A stretch of DNA of 64,000 nucleotides from Candidatus Gastranaerophilales bacterium (GTDB lineage: Bacteria > Cyanobacteriota > Vampirovibrionia > Gastranaerophilales > Gastranaerophilaceae). Location of the stretch: NCBI GenBank assembly GCA_944325885.1, contig CALVBT010000001.1, forward strand, positions 124,001-188,000, in the 5' to 3' direction. The notes beneath the pieces are model-generated. The model was given only the letters and a program-made list of their open reading frames with translations. It was not told the origin of the DNA and did no database searches. The translations under genes were made by a program, and so were the position numbers. This document shows, piece by piece, positions 1 through 8,382 of the stretch (the first letter of the stretch is position 1; every line of letters begins with the position of its first letter).

Positions 1-117
1 AAATTAAAAGTTGTTCAAGTTGACAAAGAAAGCAACTTGCTTCTGGTTAAAGGTTCAGTACCTGGTCCGGAAGGCAAAATGGTTACTATCATCCCTTCAA
101 GAGTTAAATGGAATTAG
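1..117 (+). CDS. rplC: 50S ribosomal protein L3, C-terminal fragment
   Basis: The frame is open from the window edge to a TAG at 115-117 and gives 38 residues ending in IPSRVKWN. The stretch SVPGPEGKMVTI matches the conserved tail of bacterial L3 (GS-PG-G--V-I), the early-assembly 23S rRNA binder near the peptidyl transferase centre. The start lies outside the window. Its position directly before rplD is the standard S10-operon order, which supports the call despite the short fragment. Confidence 0.85.
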   Translation, partial: KLKVVQVDKESNLLLVKGSVPGPEGKMVTIIPSRVKWN

Positions 118-120
118 CGG

Positions 121-201
121 AATTGCCCGGGTGCGCCGTGTGAGTGTAACGAACCCAGCACCTGAGCGAACGAAAATCACATTTTTCGTGAGCGGGCAAT
201 T
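121..201 (+). repeat. Multi-branched inverted repeat in the rplC-rplD spacer
   Basis: The 133-nt spacer folds around an outer 9-bp inverted repeat (AATTGCCCG at 121-129 with CGGGCAATT at 193-201). Inside are two hairpins: GGTGC/GCACC (130-134 with 158-162) and CGAAAA/TTTTCG (171-176 with 183-188). There is no ORF and no T-run, so it is not an intrinsic terminator. It could be an RNA processing or autoregulatory element of the operon, or a small palindromic insertion. The 4886-5030 spacer has a similar arrangement. Confidence 0.55.
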
Positions 202-250
202 TCAAGACAGAAAACTCTAATTATAACAAATTTAATTGAGGTTAAAGAAA

Positions 251-886
251 ATGACAAAAGAAGTTTCAATATTAAATACAAAAGGAAGTGCAGTTGGCCA
301 AATCGCTCTTGACGAAAAAGTCTTCGGCGTTGAACCTAACTTGCATGTTATGCACCTTGCTTTAAGACGTCAGTTGAATAACGGCAGAGCAGGCAGTGCA
401 AATACAAAAACAAGAGCCGAAGTCTCAGGCGGCGGCAGAAAACCATGGAAACAAAAAGGTACAGGTAAAGCTAGAGCCGGTTCTTTGCGTTCACCATTGT
501 TCGCTGGCGGCGGCGTTATCTTCGGACCAAAACCGAGAGATTACAGTTTTGCTATGCCTCAAAAGGCTAGAAGATTGGCTCTTAAATCAGCTTTGTCTGC
601 TAGAATCGATAACACTGTTTTGGTTAAAGATTTTTCAGAAATCAATGAACCTAAAACAAAATTGATGGCAGAAACTCTTAAAGCTCTTAAAGTTGAAGGT
701 AAAATTTTAATCATTGCTGATGTAAAAGCAGCAGAAAATGCTTACCTTGAACTGAGCGCAAGAAATTTACCTAACGTAAGAATTATTTTACCTTCTAACT
801 TGAATGTAAAAGACCTGTTGGAAGCAGATAACGTAATTATTACAGAAGCAGCAATAAATGAAATTACTGAAAGGTTGTCTAAATAA
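251..886 (+). CDS. rplD: 50S ribosomal protein L4
   Basis: 211-residue protein with the L4 core: the basic extended loop around residues 45-95 (SGGGRKPWKQKGTGKAR, then SPLFAGGGVIFGPKPRDYS) that lines the exit tunnel, followed by an alpha/beta domain with LIIAD and LNVKDLLEADNVIITEAA. L4 organises 23S rRNA domain I and, in enterobacteria, also represses its own operon. The ATG at 251 is preferred because GAGG lies about 9 nt upstream; an in-frame TTG at 236 would put the ribosome site inside the gene. Stop and next start overlap as TAATG. Confidence 0.97.
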   Translation: MTKEVSILNTKGSAVGQIALDEKVFGVEPNLHVMHLALRRQLNNGRAGSANTKTRAEVSGGGRKPWKQKGTGKARAGSLRSPLFAGGGVIFGPKPRDYSFAMPQKARRLALKSALSARIDNTVLVKDFSEINEPKTKLMAETLKALKVEGKILIIADVKAAENAYLELSARNLPNVRIILPSNLNVKDLLEADNVIITEAAINEITERLSK

Positions 887-1194
887 TGAGCAGCATGAAA
901 AACAATACAGAAAGACTGTACGATATCATTAAAAGACCTATCATTACAGAAAAGTCTATGGAAGCAACAACTTTGCAGCAATACACTTTTGAAGTTGTAA
1001 AAGACGCTACAAAGATTGAAATTGCACAAGCAGTCGAATTAGCTTTTCCTGGAAGAAAAGTAAAAAGCGTAAACACTGTGTATATGCCTTCTAAAGCAAA
1101 AAGAGTAGGCTATAGCGCAGGCAGAACTCAATCAGGTAAAAAAGCAATCGTTACCATCGAAGGTGATCCGATTGAAGATCTGATTGGTGCATAG
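886..1194 (+). CDS. rplW: 50S ribosomal protein L23
   Basis: 102 residues with the L23 signature: YDIIKRPIITEKSM near the N-terminus, then AFPGRKVKSVNTV and a C-terminal KKAIVTIEGD strand. L23 sits at the tunnel exit and docks SRP and trigger factor. The ATG shares one base with the rplD stop (TAATG), so translation is probably coupled. A second in-frame ATG lies at 895. Length is normal for bacteria. Confidence 0.97.
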   Translation: MSSMKNNTERLYDIIKRPIITEKSMEATTLQQYTFEVVKDATKIEIAQAVELAFPGRKVKSVNTVYMPSKAKRVGYSAGRTQSGKKAIVTIEGDPIEDLIGA

Positions 1195-1207
1195 GTCTTT
1201 TGACCTG

Positions 1208-1274
1208 AAGACGGATTTTCCGTCTAGTGAGTGACAGAGCATAACGGTGGCAAGTTTAAAGCCGATGGTTATGC
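1208..1274 (+). repeat. Tandem hairpins in the rplW-rplB spacer
   Basis: The 110-nt gap between rplW and rplB contains a short hairpin (GACGGA-TTTT-CCGTC from about 1209) and a larger one, GCATAAC at 1239-1245 pairing with GTTATGC at 1268-1274, with GGC/GCC pairs inside. No T-run follows, so read-through into rplB is expected. The rplB Shine-Dalgarno (CAGGAG) lies beyond the second hairpin and stays accessible. Function is unknown. Confidence 0.45.
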
Positions 1275-1304
1275 AAAACCCTAAAAGAAACAGGAGCAAA
1301 GAAA

Positions 1305-2132
1305 ATGGGTATAAAGAAAATAAATCCAACTTCACCTGGACAAAGAGGTATGACAAAGAGTGATTTTGCTGAAATCACTGCTTCAAAACCTGAAAAATCC
1401 TTGTTGAAGCCGATTAAAAAAACAGCAGGAAGAAACAACACTGGTAGAATCACTTGTCGTCACAAAGGCGGCGGTGTAAAAAAAGCTTACCGTGTTATTG
1501 ACTTTAAACGTGAAAAATTTGGTGTACCGGCAGTTGTAAAAACTATCGAATACGATCCGAATAGAAATGTAAGAATCTCTTTGGTATTTTATGCTGACGG
1601 TGAAAAAAGATATATCTTAACACCGCAAAACCTTAATGTAGGCGATACTATTATATCCGGCCCGAATGCCGATATTATCACAGGTAACGCTTTGCCGCTG
1701 GAATTGATTCCGTTGGGTACTATGGTTCACAACATAGAAATGATTCCTGGTCGTGGTGCTAAATTGGTCAGAACAGCAGGTGCTGCTGCTCAGTTAATGG
1801 CTAAAGAAGGCAACTACGTTACTATCAAATTACCAAGCTCAGAAATGAGAATGATAAGAAAAGAATGTTTGGCTACAGTCGGTGTATTGGGCAATGCTGA
1901 ACAGAAAAACATGAAAATCGGTAAAGCAGGTCGTAAGAGATACATGGGTATCAGACCTACAGTACGTGGTGTTACAATGAACCCTTGCGATCACCCGCAC
2001 GGTGGTGGTGAAGGTAAAACAGGTCCCGGCGGACACCCCAAAACTCCCTGGGGCAAACCGGCTCTTGGTTACAAAACTAGAAAATCTAATAAACATTCTG
2101 ACAAGTATATTGTTAGAGGCAGAAAACGTTAA
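1305..2132 (+). CDS. rplB: 50S ribosomal protein L2
   Basis: 275 residues, full length for L2. It shows the N-terminal region (TSPGQRG), the RNA-binding core ([23 protein letters not shown] split over residues 45-67), and the highly conserved C-terminal loop [17 protein letters not shown] with the His implicated in peptidyl transfer support, ending in KYIVRGRKR. The start follows CAGGAG by about 10 nt. Next gene rpsS begins 18 nt downstream. Confidence 0.98.
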   Translation: MGIKKINPTSPGQRGMTKSDFAEITASKPEKSLLKPIKKTAGRNNTGRITCRHKGGGVKKAYRVIDFKREKFGVPAVVKTIEYDPNRNVRISLVFYADGEKRYILTPQNLNVGDTIISGPNADIITGNALPLELIPLGTMVHNIEMIPGRGAKLVRTAGAAAQLMAKEGNYVTIKLPSSEMRMIRKECLATVGVLGNAEQKNMKIGKAGRKRYMGIRPTVRGVTMNPCDHPHGGGEGKTGPGGHPKTPWGKPALGYKTRKSNKHSDKYIVRGRKR

Positions 2133-2150
2133 TAAGTAAGGAGATAATGA

Positions 2151-2432
2151 ATGGCTCGTTCGCTAAAAAAAGGTCCATTTGTACAAGAATCACTTCAGAA
2201 AAAAATCGCTAAAATGAACGAAGCTGGAGAGAAAAAAGTAATCAAAACTTGGTCAAGAGCATCAATGATTGTGCCTGACATGTTAGGACACACAATTGCT
2301 GTTCACAACGGCAAAAGCCATGTACCGGTTTATGTTACAGAACAAATGGTTGGTCATAAATTAGGTGAATTTGCACCTACTAGGTTATTCAGAGGCCATG
2401 CAGGTCAAGATAAAACAGCTAAAAGGAAGTAA
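2151..2432 (+). CDS. rpsS: 30S ribosomal protein S19
   Basis: 93 residues beginning [10 protein letters not shown], the canonical S19 N-terminus, with the conserved [21 protein letters not shown] and [11 protein letters not shown] blocks. It binds the 30S head with S13. AAGGAGAT precedes the ATG. Only 3 nt separate its stop from rplV, consistent with one transcript. Confidence 0.98.
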   Translation: MARSLKKGPFVQESLQKKIAKMNEAGEKKVIKTWSRASMIVPDMLGHTIAVHNGKSHVPVYVTEQMVGHKLGEFAPTRLFRGHAGQDKTAKRK

Positions 2433-2435
2433 ACT

Positions 2436-2777
2436 ATGCAAGAATCAATGGCAAGACAAACAAATATAAGCATGCCTGCTCGCAAATTACGCAGAGTAAT
2501 CAACGAGCTGCGCGGCAAGTCTGCTTTGGAAGCAGCAAAAATTTTAAAATTTATGCCATACTTCGCAGCAAGAGTTGTTGAAAAGAACTTGGTTGCAGCA
2601 ATTGCAAATGCCAATGAAAAATTTGGTGCAAGTGCTGAAGACCTTAAAATTTCAGAAATTTTTGCTGATGAAAGTGCGACATACAAGAGAGGTAAACCGA
2701 GAGCTCAAGGCAGAATCTACAGAAGACTCAAAAGAACTTCTCATTTAACAGTTAAATTAGCAAGTAATAAGAATTAA
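2436..2777 (+). CDS. rplV: 50S ribosomal protein L22
   Basis: 113-residue L22: SPARKLRRV-like N-terminal helix ([25 protein letters not shown]), the middle helix with [15 protein letters not shown], and the C-terminal beta-hairpin [19 protein letters not shown] that reaches into the exit tunnel near the macrolide site. An in-frame second ATG lies at 2451, so the first five residues are uncertain; AAGGAAG precedes the first ATG. Confidence 0.96.
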   Translation: MQESMARQTNISMPARKLRRVINELRGKSALEAAKILKFMPYFAARVVEKNLVAAIANANEKFGASAEDLKISEIFADESATYKRGKPRAQGRIYRRLKRTSHLTVKLASNKN

Positions 2778-2788
2778 GGAGGCTGACC

Positions 2789-3520
2789 TTGGGACAAAAG
2801 ACACATCCAAAAGGATTCAGAGTAGGAATAATCGAACCTTGGGAAAGCACATGGTATGCTAAAAGAAAAGATTATCCCGAATTCGTTAAAGAAGACGACA
2901 AATTAAGAAAATATATCAAGAAAAGATTGTATGCTGCTGGCATATCAAAAATCTTAATCGATAGAAAGGCTCAAAACCTCAATATCACTGTTGTAACAGC
3001 AAAACCGGGTATTGTAGTCGGCAGAGGCGGACAGGGTATTGAAGAATTGAGAGCTGACGTTGCTAAACTGGTTAAAAGAACAGTTTCTATCGACGTAGTT
3101 GAAGTAGCAAGAACTGATGCAGATGCTCAACTTGTTTCTGAATCAATTGCTCTTCAATTAGAAAAACGTATCGCTTTCAGAAGAGCTATGAAACAGGCTA
3201 TCCAAAGAACAATGCGTTCAGGCGTTCAAGGTATCAAAATTATGGTATCAGGACGTTTGGGTGGTGCTGAAATTGCTAGAAGCGAATGGGTAAAAGAAGG
3301 CAGAATCCCTCTTCAAACACTCAGAGCAGACGTAGATTACGGCTTTGCTGAAGCTGATACTATCATGGGTAAAATCGGCGTAAAAGTTTGGATTTTCAAA
3401 GGCAACTTGATGCCTGGCGAAAAAGCTGATATGAACATCAAAGCTAAAAAAGCCGGCAACCATGAAGAAAAACAATTAGGCGGAAGAAGAAGAAAAAGAG
3501 CTTCTGAATCTGCTGAGTAA
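2789..3520 (+). CDS. rpsC: 30S ribosomal protein S3
   Basis: 243 residues starting [14 protein letters not shown], the classic S3 N-terminus, decoded from a TTG start with an ideal AAGGAGG about 8 nt upstream. The KH domain ([15 protein letters not shown], residues about 70-85) and C-terminal domain ([45 protein letters not shown]) are intact. S3 forms the mRNA entry channel with S4 and S5. It has a basic tail rich in K/R/E. Confidence 0.98.
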   Translation: MGQKTHPKGFRVGIIEPWESTWYAKRKDYPEFVKEDDKLRKYIKKRLYAAGISKILIDRKAQNLNITVVTAKPGIVVGRGGQGIEELRADVAKLVKRTVSIDVVEVARTDADAQLVSESIALQLEKRIAFRRAMKQAIQRTMRSGVQGIKIMVSGRLGGAEIARSEWVKEGRIPLQTLRADVDYGFAEADTIMGKIGVKVWIFKGNLMPGEKADMNIKAKKAGNHEEKQLGGRRRKRASESAE

Positions 3521-3556
3521 TAAGTTAGAAATAAAATAATTAGGAGCGACATAAAA

Positions 3557-3976
3557 ATGTTAATGCCCAAAAAAACTAAATATCGTAAAAAAATGAAAGG
3601 CAGAATGAAAGGCCATGAAACCAGAGGTACAAAACTCGAGTTTGGTAACTTCGGTCTTATCGCTTGTGATCCTGCCTGGATTACATCCAGACAAATAGAA
3701 GCCGCTAGACGTGCTATGACACGTAACATCAAAAGAGGCGGTAATGTTTGGATAAAAATCTTCCCGGACAAACCTATTACAGCAAAACCTGCTGAAACTC
3801 GTATGGGTAAAGGTAAAGGTAACCCTGAATACTGGGTAGCTGTTGTAAAACCGGGCAGAGTTCTCTTTGAACTTGATTTCCCTCAAAGAGATGTGGCTAT
3901 CGAGTCACTTAAGTTAGCTGCACAAAAGCTTCCTATCAAAGTTAAAATTATTGAAAAAGAAGCAGCACAAGCATAA
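3557..3976 (+). CDS. rplP: 50S ribosomal protein L16
   Basis: 139 residues, [19 protein letters not shown] start typical of L16, with GFGL-like [23 protein letters not shown] split over residues 34-56, then [16 protein letters not shown] and the conserved ARMGKGKG-type [20 protein letters not shown] loop. L16 helps accommodate tRNA in the A site. AGGAG lies 10 nt before the ATG. Confidence 0.98.
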   Translation: MLMPKKTKYRKKMKGRMKGHETRGTKLEFGNFGLIACDPAWITSRQIEAARRAMTRNIKRGGNVWIKIFPDKPITAKPAETRMGKGKGNPEYWVAVVKPGRVLFELDFPQRDVAIESLKLAAQKLPIKVKIIEKEAAQA

Positions 3977-4016
3977 TGCAGCAAATAATTACCAACTGTA
4001 ATTAAAGGAAAAAACA

Positions 4017-4211
4017 ATGAAGTTACAAGAATTAAAAGAAAAATCAATAGATGAGCTGAATGCGTTGATAGTTGACACAAAAAAACAGCTGCTTGATTTA
4101 AGAATGCAAAAGTCTTTGCAAAAACTTGAAAATACAGCTCAAATCCGTCAATTAAAAACTGTAGTAGCTCAGGCTAAGACATTAATTAAAGAAAAGTCAG
4201 AGGTAAAGTAA
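4017..4211 (+). CDS. rpmC: 50S ribosomal protein L29
   Basis: 64-residue two-helix protein. The N-terminal MKLQELKEKSIDELNALI and central LLDLRMQKSLQKLENTAQIR are typical of L29, which lies near the tunnel exit next to L23. One nucleotide separates its stop from the rpsQ start. Confidence 0.95.
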   Translation: MKLQELKEKSIDELNALIVDTKKQLLDLRMQKSLQKLENTAQIRQLKTVVAQAKTLIKEKSEVK

Positions 4212-4212
4212 T

Positions 4213-4458
4213 ATGCCGAAGAAAGAAAAACAAGGCGTTGTTGTAAGCAACAAAATGGACAAAACAGCTGTTGTAAAAGTAGCTGAATACAATAAACACC
4301 CTAAATATCACAAAATCATTGAAACTCACAAAAACTATAAAGCTCACGATGCGCAAAACAACTGCGGCGAAGGCGATGTAGTCAGAATTGTAGAATCAAA
4401 ACCGATTTCAGGTGATAAAAGATGGGTCGTGGCTGAAATTGTTGAAAAAGCTAAATAG
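4213..4458 (+). CDS. rpsQ: 30S ribosomal protein S17
   Basis: 81-residue OB-fold protein: GVVVSNKMDKTAVVKV, KHPKYHKIIETHKNYKAHD, GDVVRIVESKPISGDKRW. These are the standard S17 blocks. S17 is a primary 16S rRNA binder of the 30S body. The start is tightly linked to rpmC. Confidence 0.97.
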   Translation: MPKKEKQGVVVSNKMDKTAVVKVAEYNKHPKYHKIIETHKNYKAHDAQNNCGEGDVVRIVESKPISGDKRWVVAEIVEKAK

Positions 4459-4516
4459 TTTCAATAAGATTAGTCATTAAATTTCTGAAAAAATAAGAAA
4501 TAAAGGATAAAAGACA

Positions 4517-4885
4517 ATGATACAACAAGAAACCAGATTAGTCGTAGCCGACAACACAGGTGCAAAGGAACTTCTTTGTATCCGTGTAATGGGCAGCTCA
4601 AACAAAAAGTTTGCTCACGTTGGTGACGTAATTGTAGCAACAGTAAAAGACGCTACCCCTAATATGGCTGTAAAAAAATCTGATGTTGTTAAAGCTGTTG
4701 TTGTAAGAACAAAAGCTGATATCAAACGTGCTGACGGTTCAGTTATCAGATTTGACGAAAACGCAGCCGTTATTATTAACAAAGACGGCAACCCTAGAGG
4801 AACCCGTGTATTTGGCCCTGTTGCAAGAGAATTAAGAGATAAAAACTTTATGAAGATTATCTCGCTTGCTCCAGAAGTTATTTAA
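4517..4885 (+). CDS. rplN: 50S ribosomal protein L14
   Basis: 122 residues, exactly the usual length. It begins [20 protein letters not shown], has [14 protein letters not shown] and ends with [31 protein letters not shown]14 contacts the 30S subunit at bridge B8 and is the docking site of silencing factor RsfS. Preceded by AAGGAT. Confidence 0.98.
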   Translation: MIQQETRLVVADNTGAKELLCIRVMGSSNKKFAHVGDVIVATVKDATPNMAVKKSDVVKAVVVRTKADIKRADGSVIRFDENAAVIINKDGNPRGTRVFGPVARELRDKNFMKIISLAPEVI

Positions 4886-5030
4886 GGTGTGTGAAACCCG
4901 TCGGGGTTCGAGAACTCGAAGCCCAGAGGGTGTAACCGTTCCAAACCGCCGTTGTGACGGAGCGAAAGCGAAGGAACGAACAAATCTTTGATTTGACAGG
5001 CGGATAAACAACTTAATTAAGGAAAGAACA
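4886..5030 (+). repeat. Palindrome-rich spacer between rplN and rplX
   Basis: 145 nt without an ORF that contain a chain of inverted repeats: AACCC/GGGTT, TCGAG/CTCGA, an outer GTTCC/GGAAC enclosing CCG/CGG and GC-GAAA-GC, and a perfect CAAATC-TTT-GATTTG near 4981-4995. The order GTGTAAC, then GAGCGAA, then a final A/T-rich hairpin resembles the rplC-rplD spacer, so the two may be copies of one element family. No T-run follows, so operon read-through is expected. Confidence 0.5.
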
Positions 5031-5381
5031 ATGAAAAATAAGAAAAAACCAGTAGAAAAACATGATTTGCACGTAAAAACCGGTGACCGTGTTATCTTGA
5101 CTTCAGGTAAAGATAAAGGCAAAATCGGTAACGTTAAAAAAATCATTGCATCTGAAAACAAAGTAATTGTTGAAGGTGCTAACATGATTACAAAAGCACA
5201 GAAACCAAACCCGATGGCAGGTATCCAGGGCGGCTTGAACAAAATAGAAGCTCCTGTTGATTCTTCTAAAGTTATGGTTTACTGTTCTTCTTGCGAAAAA
5301 GCAACAAGAATCAAACACGATATTGTTGACGGCAAGAAGGTTCGTGTTTGCAAAAAATGTGGCGAACAATTGGATGCCTAA
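5031..5381 (+). CDS. rplX: 50S ribosomal protein L24
   Basis: 116 residues with a KOW motif (KTGDRVILTSGKDKGKIGNVKKI) and the conserved EGANMITKAQKPNPM block. The C-terminus carries two CxxC pairs (YCSSCEKATRI, VCKKCGEQLD), a possible zinc ribbon seen in a subset of bacterial L24 proteins. L24 initiates 50S assembly at 23S domain I. AAGGAAAG precedes the ATG. Confidence 0.97.
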   Translation: MKNKKKPVEKHDLHVKTGDRVILTSGKDKGKIGNVKKIIASENKVIVEGANMITKAQKPNPMAGIQGGLNKIEAPVDSSKVMVYCSSCEKATRIKHDIVDGKKVRVCKKCGEQLDA

Positions 5382-5483
5382 TTAAAGGTGTCCCTGTATT
5401 AGTTTGAGTATGGGTGCCTTATTTGCGCACAAATATTATGTTTGTACTAAAATGAAGGTACATTCTACGAAAAGGAAAGAAAA

Positions 5484-6047
5484 ATGACAACATTAACAAA
5501 AGACTTAAAAGTAAGATACGACGAAGAAGTTAAAGAAGCGTTAAAATCACAGTTTGGTTATGAAAATGTTAACCAGATTCCTAAATTGAACAAAATTGTT
5601 ATCAATATGGGTGTTGGTGAAGCTTGTCACAACTCTAAACTGGCTGAAACAATCGTAAAACAATTAACAAAAATTGCAGGTCAAAAAGCTGTAATTACAA
5701 AAGCAAAACAATCAATTTCATCTTTCAAATTGAGAGAAGGTATGCCTGTTGGTTGTATGGTTACACTCAGAGGCGAAAGAATGTATGATTTCTTGCAAAA
5801 ACTTATCTGTGTAGTTCTTCCGAGAATCCGTGACTTTAGAGGTATTTCTTCTAAGAGTTTTGACGGCAGAGGCAACTATACATTAGGTTTGAAAGAACAG
5901 ACATTGTTCCCTGAAATTTCTTACGACGAAGTTGATGCAGTATTTGGTATGAACATTTCTATCATTACTACTGCAAAAACTGACGAAGAAGCAAGAGCAT
6001 TGCTTGCAGAACTCGGTATGCCGTTTAAGAAAAAATCACATTCATAA
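5484..6047 (+). CDS. rplE: 50S ribosomal protein L5
   Basis: 187 residues with [65 protein letters not shown] and an EQTLFPEI block: the full L5 pattern. L5 anchors 5S rRNA in the central protuberance with L18. The 102-nt spacer upstream has only weak inverted repeats. AAAGGAAAG precedes the ATG. Confidence 0.98.
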   Translation: MTTLTKDLKVRYDEEVKEALKSQFGYENVNQIPKLNKIVINMGVGEACHNSKLAETIVKQLTKIAGQKAVITKAKQSISSFKLREGMPVGCMVTLRGERMYDFLQKLICVVLPRIRDFRGISSKSFDGRGNYTLGLKEQTLFPEISYDEVDAVFGMNISIITTAKTDEEARALLAELGMPFKKKSHS

Positions 6048-6128
6048 GTAAATAATAAAGTCGTAAAGGCTTTTTATATAAAGAAAAATCAAAACAATTA
6101 ATGCAATTTGCATAAAAAGGAGAAAATC

Positions 6129-6335
6129 GTGGCTAAAAAATCAATGATAGCTAAAGAACAAAGAAGAGAATTACTTGTATCAAAAGGAAAATATCCTAAA
6201 GTAAGACTCCACAACAGATGTTCTATATGCGGCCGTCCTCACGGATATCACAGAGATTTCGGTCTTTGCAGAATCTGTTTGAGAAAAATGGCTCATGAAG
6301 GTTTATTACCCGGTGTAGTAAAAGCAAGCTGGTAA
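6129..6335 (+). CDS. rpsN: 30S ribosomal protein S14, zinc-binding type
   Basis: 68 residues from a GTG start that is placed by AAGGAG at 6117-6122; an in-frame ATG at 6108 lies upstream of that site and is unlikely. The protein has CSIC and CRIC (residues 31-34 and 47-50), the Zn ribbon of the short S14 type, and ends PGVVKASW. Members of this type are usually about 61 residues; here about seven extra residues sit in the N-terminal part. Confidence 0.95.
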   Translation: MAKKSMIAKEQRRELLVSKGKYPKVRLHNRCSICGRPHGYHRDFGLCRICLRKMAHEGLLPGVVKASW

Positions 6336-6487
6336 CCCTATTGCTTTACTATACTGCCTGACTCAGGTTCAAATATATACGAACCGCTTGAAAAAGTGAG
6401 TCTTTGCGCTTTGATTGCTCGAATCGAAAAGACGACACTGGATTAAAGGTAATATTAGTTCAAGTAAGTAGTAAAGGAAAATGAAAT
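6336..6487 (+). repeat. Branched inverted-repeat spacer between rpsN and rpsH
   Basis: 152 nt without an ORF. GACTCA and TGAGTC form an outer stem enclosing a perfect GGTTC/GAACC hairpin and a smaller GCTT/AGT hairpin, a three-way-junction layout. A second arm (GTCTTT with AAAGAC) follows and partly overlaps the first stem, so two alternative folds are possible. Not a terminator. It may be a regulatory or processing site for the spc half of the operon. Confidence 0.45.
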
Positions 6488-6883
6488 ATGTTTACAGATC
6501 CTATAGCAGATATGCTGACAAGAATCAGAAACGCTAATATCGTTTCTCACCCTGAAGTTGAAATGCCTTCTTCAAAACTCAAAGTAGAACTTGCTAAAGT
6601 TTTGAAAGAAGAAGGTTACATCACTGATTATTACGAAAAAGAAATCGGCAAATTTAAAGTTCTTGTTATTACTTTAAAATATGACGAAACTAACAAACCG
6701 GTTATTTCTAACTTAAAAAGAATTTCAAAAACAGGTTTGAGAGTATACTCTAAAGCAAAAGATCTTCCGCAGGTATTCGGCGGTCTTGGTATTGCTATTA
6801 TTTCTACTAGCAAAGGCCTTATGACAGACAGAAAAGCCAGAAAAGAAAACCTTGGCGGCGAAGTTCTTTGCTATGTATGGTAA
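6488..6883 (+). CDS. rpsH: 30S ribosomal protein S8
   Basis: 131 residues: [14 protein letters not shown] at the N-terminus, [17 protein letters not shown], and the C-terminal [27 protein letters not shown]8 binds helix 21 of 16S rRNA and in E. coli also the spc mRNA. Start preceded by AAAGGAAAATGAA. Complete and ordinary. Confidence 0.98.
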   Translation: MFTDPIADMLTRIRNANIVSHPEVEMPSSKLKVELAKVLKEEGYITDYYEKEIGKFKVLVITLKYDETNKPVISNLKRISKTGLRVYSKAKDLPQVFGGLGIAIISTSKGLMTDRKARKENLGGEVLCYVW

Positions 6884-6947
6884 TAACCGTTTTTGTTTAA
6901 ACGATATTTATAAATTATTAGTTAAAAATTAAATTGGAGATAAAAAA

Positions 6948-7490
6948 ATGTCACGTATAGGTAAAAAACCTGTTATTATACCGGACGGCGTCGAAGTTAA
7001 AATCGACGGTCACGTAGTAACTGCTAAAGGACCTCTCGGTACAGAATCAGTTGAACTTCGTCCGGAAGTTACAGTAAAATTGGAAAATAATGAGCTTATC
7101 GTTGATATCGTTAATCACGATGACAGAAAATCTAGAGCATTGTGGGGCTTGTCTAGAACATTGCTTAACAATGCAGTTGAAGGTGTAAAACACGGATTTA
7201 CTAAAAAATTAGAAATTCAAGGTGTTGGTTACAGAGCTAATATGGAAGGCTCTAACTTGAACCTTGTTTTGGGTTATTCTCACCCGATTTTGATTACACC
7301 TCCGGAAGGTATTAAAATTGCTGTTGAAGCTAACACAAAAATCACTGTTTCCGGTTCTAACAAACAGCTTGTTGGTGACGTAGCTGCAGAAATCAGAGGC
7401 AAACGTCCGCCGGAAGTTTACAAAGGCAAAGGTGTTAGATACGAAGGCGAATACGTAAGACGTAAAGCCGGTAAAACAGGTAAAAAGTAA
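6948..7490 (+). CDS. rplF: 50S ribosomal protein L6
   Basis: 180 residues starting MSRIGKKPVIIPDGV, with two repeated L6 domains, GYSHPILITPPEGI and the conserved GDVAAEIRGKRPPEVYKGKGVRYEGE tail. L6 sits near the sarcin-ricin loop. GGAG lies 9 nt upstream of the ATG. The next ORF follows 10 nt later and is not ribosomal. Confidence 0.98.
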   Translation: MSRIGKKPVIIPDGVEVKIDGHVVTAKGPLGTESVELRPEVTVKLENNELIVDIVNHDDRKSRALWGLSRTLLNNAVEGVKHGFTKKLEIQGVGYRANMEGSNLNLVLGYSHPILITPPEGIKIAVEANTKITVSGSNKQLVGDVAAEIRGKRPPEVYKGKGVRYEGEYVRRKAGKTGKK

Positions 7491-7500
7491 GGCTAAGTAA

Positions 7501-7833
7501 ATGAGTATAAATCCTGTATCATTCGGTAAAATATTTGTAATTCGCTACAAAAAAGGTGATAATACAACGCAAGCTCAGCTTGATGAACGCTTGGACAAGG
7601 ACACACGTAAATTGTCTAACGGTAACTATGATGGTAACTTTGATAAAATAATCAAAAACATTGAAAGTCGTAGAGATTTGTGTCCTGATGCCCGTTTGCG
7701 TATATCACAAAACGGAATAAGATTTTTTACCGATAACTCATATAAGGAATACTCAATGCTTAAAAAAATTAGCAAAAGTGCTGCAGAACAGTATGCAGAC
7801 AAAGAAGCAATTCGTTTATATGTTGAAGTATAA
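7501..7833 (+). CDS. Small unknown protein inside the spc operon
   Basis: 110-residue ORF between rplF and rplR, same strand, starting 10 nt after rplF. I recognise no family. It begins MSINPVSFGK; the S-F-G-K motif recurs near the N-terminus of other lineage-type proteins in this window. The body is charged, with a predicted helical end (KKISKSAAEQYADKEAIRLYVEV), and has no signal peptide or membrane segment. The upstream site is weak (AAGGCTAAGTAA), partly inside rplF. Its codon use is less like a highly expressed gene than that of its neighbours. The gene is presumably cotranscribed with ribosomal proteins; whether it acts on the ribosome is unknown. Confidence 0.7.
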   Translation: MSINPVSFGKIFVIRYKKGDNTTQAQLDERLDKDTRKLSNGNYDGNFDKIIKNIESRRDLCPDARLRISQNGIRFFTDNSYKEYSMLKKISKSAAEQYADKEAIRLYVEV

Positions 7834-7922
7834 TTAGTTAATAAAGCCGGCATAAGCCCTTATAGAATCTTTGAATAAAATCAAAATTCCCAGTAAGAAG
7901 GCTTCGGTGAAAGGAAAGAAAA

Positions 7923-8291
7923 ATGATTAAAACAAAAAACAGAAAAGAACAAGTTAGAAAAAGACACCAGCGTGTAAGAACAAAAATCTTCGGTACAGCT
8001 GAATCTCCAAGATTGGCTGTTCACAGAAGCACAAAACACATTTACGCTCAGTTGATTGATGACGTAGCAAAAGTTACACTTTGCTCAGCTTCTTCAATCG
8101 ACAAAGACCTGAGAGAAAAACTCTCTCACGGCGGTAACATCGAAGCTGCTAAAGTTGTTGGCGAAGCTATTGCTAAAAAAGCTTTAAAAGCAGGTGTTAA
8201 AGAATGTGTATTTGACAGAGGCGGTTTCTTGTACCACGGTAGAGTTTCTGCTCTGGCTGAAGCTGCAAGAGAAGCTGGTTTGGACTTCTAA
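7923..8291 (+). CDS. rplR: 50S ribosomal protein L18
   Basis: 122 residues: [30 protein letters not shown], then [44 protein letters not shown], the standard L18 C-terminus. It binds 5S rRNA with L5. Preceded by GAAAGGAAAG. It is the last gene of the cluster here; a strong terminator follows within 30 nt. Confidence 0.98.
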   Translation: MIKTKNRKEQVRKRHQRVRTKIFGTAESPRLAVHRSTKHIYAQLIDDVAKVTLCSASSIDKDLREKLSHGGNIEAAKVVGEAIAKKALKAGVKECVFDRGGFLYHGRVSALAEAAREAGLDF

Positions 8292-8319
8292 TTGATTGTT
8301 CAAATAAGTATAAAAACAA

Positions 8320-8359
8320 AAAATCCTTCCTTGTTCATTGAAATTAAGGAAGGATTTTT
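8320..8359 (+). terminator. Strong intrinsic terminator ending the ribosomal operon
   Basis: A perfect 12-bp stem AAATCCTTCCTT (8321-8332) with AAGGAAGGATTT (8346-8357), a 13-nt loop and a 3' T-run. The A-run on the left also lets it work for the convergent minus-strand gene ending at 8383. It separates rplR from any rpsE-rplO-secY continuation. Confidence 0.9.
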
Positions 8360-8382
8360 GTTATGTGTTTGTTTTACAGGGT

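Noticed and set aside
118-250. Cloverleaf-like fold that could be a tRNA
   Set aside because: Stem lengths, anticodon loop and T-loop consensus are absent.
3337-3771. 144-codon minus-strand frame across rpsC and rplP
   Set aside because: Lies opposite two highly conserved ribosomal protein genes and has no ribosome site or family.
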